Positions 53,101 to 61,000 of a stretch of DNA of 64,000 nucleotides are shown here, one piece after another (the stretch's first letter is position 1; the number at the start of each line of letters is the position of its first letter). The translations under genes were made by a program, and so were the position numbers. The stretch is from Anseranas semipalmata (Eukaryota > Chordata > Aves > Anseriformes > Anseranatidae). The notes beneath the pieces are model-generated. The model was given only the letters and a program-made list of their open reading frames with translations, was not told the origin of the DNA and made no database searches. The stretch spans positions 898,969-962,968 of the forward strand of contig VXAA01003401.1 in the NCBI GenBank assembly GCA_013399115.1, written 5' to 3'.

Positions 53101-55858
53101 CTTTGTGGCATACTTCAGGGCTTGCATCCATGCGATGCTGAGTCTCACTCCCTCAGGACCAGGACTCAGCCTTCATGTCAGGTGAATGTTTCAAAAGAAT
53201 TTAACATGGTCTGTGTTTTGATACTGAAATACAGCAGAAGTGGTAAAATGTACCTGGGAAATGGCTCAGCCCTTTGAGCTAGTCTGCATGTTTTTTGAAG
53301 GTGATCCATTACCGCTATCTTCATTTGGGGAAACAAATGAAGAAAACAACAGTGAAAGCACATAGGAAAATCGGGGGAGCTTCATTACTTCAGTATACCA
53401 CTCGTAGTGGTATAGTCAGCTGTCAGCAGCCAGCGCGACCACGAAGACTGTGTTGTCACTGCGTAAGTAACCACAAAGTTGCTGTGATGCTAGACTAGAA
53501 TGCAGCATTTGGCAGTTTCTTTGATTGTTGCTTTTATGTTTTAAATAAGAATGCTTCTGTGCTATAATGTAAATTGGGTTGGGGGGAGGAGAAAGCTTAT
53601 GCAAAAGAAATTTCTAGTCATTTTCTACTGGAGACAAAATCCATGTAGGGTACTTTCACTTCTCTAGAGAGGAAAAGGCAGTCTTTAGGAAAAGGAATGA
53701 ATGAAAATGGATTCAAGGATTGTAATATCTTATTTTAAGTTTCCAAGCTATGATTTTTGTAACAAAAATAAATGGATGAAATGTGTAATTTGTTGTATAA
53801 AGATGGTCAGGATGGCATGTTTTAATAGTCCCATCTGATTGTGTGTAGAAAGGAAACATTTTTTTTTAATTTGTGGCCAACTCTGTATACAGTTTTAGAT
53901 CCCCAAGATCAGAAACTGTCACAGCTCTGTATGGTGCTCATACATGTGGGAAAGCCCTTTAGCACATACCTTCTACTTGTCAGGACTACAGTAAGTGAAC
54001 CTTATGTGCTTCTGTTAGATACTGGTGCGATATTTGGAGGCTAATAAGCCAAATTAGTGACTTATCCTCCTTTTGTCAATGTAACCTTGAGGTTCAAGCA
54101 ATGAGAAGTGTGAGAACAGGAAATATGAAAGTGTATGTATCCATAGCAATGTTCTGGTATAACTCACGCTGCCTCTTAGAGAACAGAATCTCTGCTCTCT
54201 CAACAAATGTGTTGTGTAGTGGTAAAATTAACAATGCAGAAACTCCATGCGTTGGTGAGAGACAAGAAGGTGACACGAATGAATGCATCAAATTCCTTGG
54301 ACACAATGGTATCGTATGAAAAACGTGGAAGTGCTATTAAATATCAATGAGTAAGAGAGGTGAAAGGAACTCAGAAGGTAAAATCAATCAATGAAATATT
54401 TCCATAAATCACTGTGTGGAGATGCTGCTTCAAAAGAAGAGGAAACAGGAAAACTTAGTGAGAGGTGGTGAGAAAAGAGATGTTGGTGTGCATTTTTTTA
54501 AAGGAAATCTATTCTTGTACCTTTTTTTTTTTTTCCTCTGAGGCCTAAGCAGAAGCCAACGTGTGGGAGTTGCACTTCAAGTAAAGGGAAATCAGGAGGA
54601 GGTGCACATGGAGGTTTATCGTTGGGACAAATGCCATACTCTTATTGCAAGTCCAAGAAATCTCTAATAATCAAAACAGAGAAATTAACTGCATAGGAAA
54701 ACATGAAGACATACATTTGTTTGATATACAGGAAGTTACTATTTGTTAAAATATATAATTATTGTATGCTATATCAGGCTCCTCAGAACTTGAAATGATA
54801 AAATGCAAGCATGACTTAACATATCTGGAAATTCTGCAATAAAATTAAATATACAATCATAGCAGCAAAATAGTTTGTTATGGAACTACAGAAAATAATA
54901 TTTAAAACAAGAAATAGTGTATAATAAAATAAATCCTGAGCTCTTTAAAAATTTGCATAGGGTATCAAATGAATCTGAAAGTGCAGGCTTTTCATCCTAT
55001 ATTTATCATAATCAAGTACACTGATATCTCACTAAAACTTACCACAGAAAAGCACTTGCCTACATTAGGAAAGAGAAAGCTGATTTCTCTAGTCAACTAA
55101 CTACAGTGGACTTGTGCGTTAAGGAATGTTACACAGAAATATGCATATATATGGTGAAACTACCTAGTTAGTGCAATTTATTAATGGGGCAACATTCTGG
55201 CATTTAAACAAATTTGTGGACTGTACAGAGAATTTAACAGCTCGCTGAATAGTGTGTCCCATTAGCAAATAATTTGCAGGTTTTATTGTCTGATCTCGCA
55301 TCAGAACTGGGCAAATATAAATGTTATGTTCTATAGAAGTCAGTGCATCTGTGGAACTGTACTACTTACACACGTAAGACACCTGTAAGTTTCACAGCAG
55401 TACCCATAATATATACCCAGAGTTCATAACTGGGAGAACAGAATTTAATATCATTGAACTAAACTGGATGAGATGTTTGCACAGCATTCATTTACAAGGC
55501 CCTTTACCTTCCAGTTTGAATTAATTACTTACGCTTGCTCTAGGCTTTCCAAAATAAAAACTACCAACAACATTCAGTCAGATGGAGGACTGGAAAATAG
55601 CCAAATAGACTAAAAGTAATTTAAAAGATTAGATGAAATCGTTTACACTGGAAACTAGGAAACAACACCTCCGATTATTTGGGTGAATTTTCCTATTTCT
55701 CAATTCTTCCCCAAGTCCTATGCAAATTTTCAATTGCATGATCTAGCAACATCACGAGGAGAAATTTCCCTTTTAAAAAAATCTGGAAATTGTATTTTAA
55801 GGGCGTCAGAGAAAATTCAGTGGTTTCTAGCATTTTCCAATGGGCTGGTTTTCAAAGC

Positions 55859-55873
55859 AAAAAAAAAAAAAAA
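55859..55873. repeat. Poly(A) run of 15
   Basis: Fifteen consecutive A bases in the intergenic region; no retrocopy recognised in front of it. Confidence 0.85.
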
Positions 55874-56399
55874 GCTTAACCTAGATCATATTTTCTGAAC
55901 TGTTAATTAGGGTGATGATTTTGTTTTTCCATGGATGTGGTACATGCCCATCGAGGACTGCAATGGGATTTCATTTGGTATCTAGCTTTGAGAAATAGCC
56001 TCTACCTCTTCCATAATATACATTCTATTAAAATATTTTCACCTGCTAATATTATTGATGGATGAAGATGCTCTGCAAGGCTTAATGTCTCCAGTAGAAT
56101 TAGGGAAATAAGTTCCTGTGTTAGTTCTCCTTAGAGAAGTAATGACCATTAGAGGGCAGCTTAAGACTTGAACTGGAACGTACTACTAATGTGTTAATAC
56201 AGTACTTTAAATAGTTCAGGAAAACCAGCAGCCCAGGAAAAGTTAGGGAAGCTTTGTAAACAGTGAACTTGGTACTAAAAACTCAGAGTATAGGGATTAG
56301 GCAGGAAGGGGGAAATGCACACAAATTTCCCTGGCTTCAGTCTGAACTCAAAGCCAACTTTAGAAGTGTTTGGATTTTGTTTTATGTTACTGTGTCACT

Positions 56400-57000
56400 G
56401 GGTTTTTGCACTCTGCATCCTGTGCCCTATGAACTCAGAGGGCATCAACTTGCCTAGCCCAGATTTATATTGCTGGCTCAGTGTTATAACACCAACCCTC
56501 CCATGGCTGGCATCTATGAATGCCTCTTAGCCAGCCCTCCCATGGGCAGGAGTGCTGCTTATGCACCCCACTACGGTTCTAGCTTGCGGCAGGCTTGGGC
56601 TCTGTTCCTGCAGTGCTATGCCCTAAGCGCTAAACGCTGTGGAAGCCAGAGATATGGGAAGTTGCACGGAAGCTGTCAAACTGCTTGACCCACCGGTCGC
56701 TCTTCAGGGCTGTTTTGATGTCTCCTCATACCTATACCCGGGGTTCAGGGTCTGAGGATGCAGTGGCAAAATGGTGGAACGGATGGTGCGCAGCTGGTCT
56801 GGCTCCGGCCCCTGTTCCCAATGACAAGGGGGTTTATCTTTGGATCAGAGAAGGTGCAGGAAGTGCTGCCTCCTCTGCTGCCATAGCTTGCACCCCTGGC
56901 TAGAGCCTGGGCACCTGCTGGGGGCCAGGCAGACTCTGTGGTTGTGATATGAACGGAGTTCAACAGTAAAACATGAAGCTCCTCCCTGGTTAATCCCAAT
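56400..57000. other. GC-richer patch of unknown nature
   Basis: Noticeably richer in G and C than its surroundings. It repeats a short word, CCCTCCCATGG, at about 56497 and 56536 and is open in several plus-strand frames up to 72 codons. No splice-bounded exon, cysteine pattern or repeat family is recognised. It lies about 400 bases beyond the mucin poly(A) signal. Confidence 0.3.
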
Positions 57001-57424
57001 ATGAGATCAGGTCATGCCTGTGAAGGCTGCTAGATCGGGTGCTACTGATTTTATTCAGCGATTGAATTTCCCTTCTAAATAAGCATGTATGAAATGTGTA
57101 ATTATTTGATCAATCAGTCCCTCCTTTGTTTTTCAGCCAAACCTTCAGGTCAGATTTCAGGCTTTGTGTTATAACAGCTACTGATATGGCAAATGCTCCA
57201 AACAGTTCAGGTAAACATGACAAATTACTGTGGGAAAATGCAGCCAAATTTCTCTAGTGTAAATCCATTCAAAAGCTTTTACATATTACAGGAAACTGAG
57301 ACTACAACCATCTGAGTTTATAAAACCAACAAAAAACAACACAGAATTCTGCTGTCATTGAACTTTCCATCGTTTAGATAGTGAACACAAGTATCAGTCA
57401 CCAAATTTGAAAAATGCTGAAACT

Positions 57425-57430
57425 TTTATT
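57425..57430 (-). terminator. Poly(A) signal of the mucin gene
   Basis: TTTATT on the plus strand is AATAAA on the minus strand, about 450 bases after the mucin stop codon. It is followed within 40 bases by GU-rich sequence (tttggtgactgatacttgtg). It is the only such signal I found between the stop and 57400. Confidence 0.7.
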
Positions 57431-57875
57431 GATCAAATAAGAGACAAAATGAACAGGAAAACAGTCTTTTCCCTGTCACCATGTGATGTCTGTTAAAAGC
57501 ATCACATCCATAAAAATGCTATGCAATAAAACTTTCTCTAGTCACAAGAGTTAAGTGCAGTGTAGCTACCATGTTTTCTGGTTTTGTTTTTAGAGCCCTT
57601 CAATCTTTTTCCAGAACGTTGGTTTTGTTATTGCACTGATACATATTGGCATATTTGCATAACGTACAGCAAGATATTTTACAGTCATCTCTTTTTCATC
57701 TTGAAAACTGTATCACTTAAATAAAATAACTTTTTTCGTTTTTACAAAAAAAGTAAGAAAAAAGAAAAGGTGATAACAGAAACTGAAATAATATCAGTTA
57801 AAGAAGGAGCACAGGTTATTTTGAGGAAGATACAATTCTAGCTTTCCTAGGGTCTCTGTTTTCTTTTTGCAGTGA

Positions 57876-58089
57876 TCATGTCAGTCTTTCACTGATTTTT
57901 GATTGGTAGCCATCTGCTTCAGAGATCTGTGAAGTGCATGCATTCATACACTGGCATTGTTCCACATAGACATAGTTATAATTTATGCTTGTTCCATTTT
58001 GGCACGTCAGGGTCACCTCTCTTGTTTGGCTGCTGAACTCCTGGCAGCAGCTACACTCGTGTTGCATCTGGTTTGCTTGAAAAGAATAC
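57876..58089 (-). CDS. MUC5B: Mucin last exon: second half of the cystine knot, stop
   Basis: One base completes a split valine, then YSFQANQMQHECSCCQEF, a NGT glycosylation sequon, and VEQCQCMNAC, the closing cysteines of the CTCK fold. A 20-residue hydrophilic tail follows; stop TGA at 57876-57878. Acceptor TTTTTCTGGAAAAATGCAG. Confidence 0.93.
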
Positions 58090-61000
58090 CTGCATTTTTC
58101 CAGAAAAAGAAGGCGTATTCTCTCATTAAATCAACACACAGGAACCCCTTAGCAAATTTTTTTCACATCCCCTCCTCCCTCACCTTCCAATGGATGTGAT
58201 TTTGATAACCTGTCTTTTCATTAGTGAAACTGTTCTTGCTTCAATTGAGTCTGATTCTACTCAATGGAATCATGTGAACACGTTAACTTTGTTGCTGTTC
58301 CGTGACTAAGAGAGACCACAATATGAACAAAGCTGAAGAGATGCTAAAGTAGTTTTTTGGGACTTACACAGAGGAGCCAGGACAAGTCCCTTCACAATAT
58401 GCCAGCTCAACAGGCTCAGAAGATTCACAGTCTTCATGTCGGATCACGGTTTTTGTGCTGTAAGCTTTGCAGTTTGTAGCTTCAGAAGAACAGGAAAAAA
58501 TAAACAGATGCTTCAAATCTCTAGTTTAGAACTAAAACTAAAACAACTTCAATGTGCATGATGTCTCATTATTGAGCATATGTACAGTATGCAACAGTAG
58601 GGTATACTGCGTACTGTATTGAGGGATTTCAAGTTATTCTTTGATCTCAGCTGTAGAGTGTACTTGGAAGGTAGTGCTGAGGCTTGAGCATTGGTGGCTT
58701 GAATTATGGTATTCAATACTGGGCAAAAATTTCTTTGTCCTTTTGAAGAAACACTGAAACAAAGGGTCTTGATAAATAGAATAAGTGAAAACTAGGGGAG
58801 TGAAGGATCCTTCCTTCTACCTAAATATAGATAGAAGTTGAATATAGTTGTCTATAAGTGGAAAACACAGACACATTATTACTTACGTTTACATATCTTG
58901 CAGCAGCCATCAGGAGTAGTCTCTGCTTCATCCTTTGCAGAAATAAAGGAGGATTTGTATTAAAGCATGGATGACAATCATGAGTATGAATACAAGTTAG
59001 CATTACTAATGCTGGGCAGAAGGCTCCTCTGTGATGAACAAAATGAAACCACAGATGTTTTACTGGCTGAGTCCCCACCATAGAAGTCCTGAATCCTTGT
59101 AGGCTCATGTAAAAATACTAAGTTCTCTTAATACTATTGTTACAGCAAGACTAATTTCATTCTTCGACTTTAATGAAAGTGACTTGTTGCATTCTTTCTT
59201 ACTTCCCTGCTCCCTTTGTGCTTTTAAACTGCATTCAGGAGATGAAGAATTGATTAAAACTTACAGGATCGCACTCTGTTGGATCGAATTCAGGGCATAC
59301 TCTTTTAGTTTGGACTGCAACAAATTGATCTTCAATTTTTTCACATTTGTAGTGGCTGCAGAGATCAAGTGGCAGAATATCGTCAACCTAAGATTTTAAG
59401 AGAAAAAATAAATTTCCATTGTGATCAAGTATAGTATGGTTACTGCAAAAATATCTGAGCTAAGGTCTCACACTTCAAAGATTCTTGGATGCATCTGAAG
59501 TTCTTTCAAGTGGCAAATGGGAAAAGCCAAATTTTGCAAACTGTGGCTAGCTTGAAAGCTGAAATCCTAGATCTGAATGGTTAGAAACCATTGCCCAGTT
59601 AATTGCATATATCAAGAATTTCTTTTTCCAAGTAAGTCTTCAGAAAAATCCTGTGTAGTTTTCAGAGTAATTTCAATGATAAATAGATTCTTACTAGGAA
59701 GGAACATATTGGTTAATTGAGATCTAAAATTGAATGGAATACTTACCTTGAGCACCTGAACAGTGTTGTTACTTAGTTTGATTGTGCAAGCTACTTCAAC
59801 ACACTTCCCACAGCACTCTCCATCCTCAATCTTATATTCATAACCCTACTCGCACAGAGATGAAAGAGAAAGTATGTTGAATTGGTGATGGATAATTCTA
59901 GTCACACTGTAATTCAGGGCTGATGGGGCATCCTAGAGAATCTGAACTCACCAGTGGGCAAGATGTTTCACACTGAACTGGTTCACACTGCACAATATTT
60001 TTGCTTGTCACTGGATCTTTCTCAGAACTGCAGGTACATTTTTTACATGAATCAATTACTACGGACATTCCAATCTGGAAGATAGGGGGGAAAAAAACAA
60101 CATTCAAATCTAAACAGTGTCCTTACAGTGTACGGGCTGGGTTGAAAGCATTGTTCTGTACCACTAATGGTTGCTGAAATGCTAGTGTGACTGAGTTTCC
60201 CAATTCTCTTTGAACACGTAAAGTTGTTTGGCTTTACACCTGACAAGAAAACATTGGGAGGAAACTAAACAAAGTTTTATAAAATAAAAAATTAATTAAT
60301 AAAATGCAGGTATGACTGGTTTGTATGGTCTCAGTATTTTACAAGCTTTTCAGCGCTCCATTTAAGATTTTTTTCTCATGTAAATCATGGGGTTATAAAA
60401 CAATTACAATTTACAAATGGAAATTAAAATAATTGGAGATAAATAAGCAGAGATACAAATTTACAAGTGGATTTTAGTCTTTCTGAAATGTGCCCCCAAA
60501 AGGCTCCAGTGCTAATGTTTAAATTCGGACTAAAAGACCTAGGTACCAATTTCAGCAAAAGATTTAGGTATCAATTAAAGCAAAAATCCTGGCTTTATTT
60601 TTGAAAGTTGTCAGTGCTTATTTCAAATAACAGTTCAGTGCTTATTTCAAATAACAGTTGAGCTCAGGTCATCAGATCCTTTGGAAAAAAATATTAATTC
60701 CACAAGTGGGAGAAAGTTTTCTTTTAAAAAGTACACCACTAAAAATGATGTACTCTTCTTTTACGCTCCATCTTGAGGAACTCTTCTGTGACAGTTTTGG
60801 TTTTGACATTAGAAAAAAAATAACATTCAGTTTAGGGTTAGAGATGGAATGACATGGATTGGGAAAAGAATTATCTCAAGGGCTTTTGTGGTAGAAATGT
60901 GTACATTTCACTTCTATCAATATGCCATTGTATCACATTCTCACCGTGTACACTGTGCCATTAACCACGCAGATGTTGGGTATTGGTTCTGAAAAAACAA

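Larger units (their letters stand above)
50170..57400. other. Intergenic region between TOLLIP and the mucin gene
   Basis: 7.2 kb between convergent genes. Mostly AT-rich unique DNA, with a 15-base A run at 55859-55873 and a GC-richer patch at about 56400-57000 containing short open frames without recognisable domains. No CR1 copy is visible. No exon is recognised. Confidence 0.6.

Noticed and set aside
53767..53772. AATAAA as the distal end of the TOLLIP 3' UTR
   Set aside because: Nearly 7 kb after the stop with better signals upstream; not supported without transcript data.
60052..60246. 64-codon minus-strand frame with CSK and FECC words next to a mucin exon
   Set aside because: Wrong phase and no acceptor; the true exon 59952-60074 overlaps it and continues the mucin frame.
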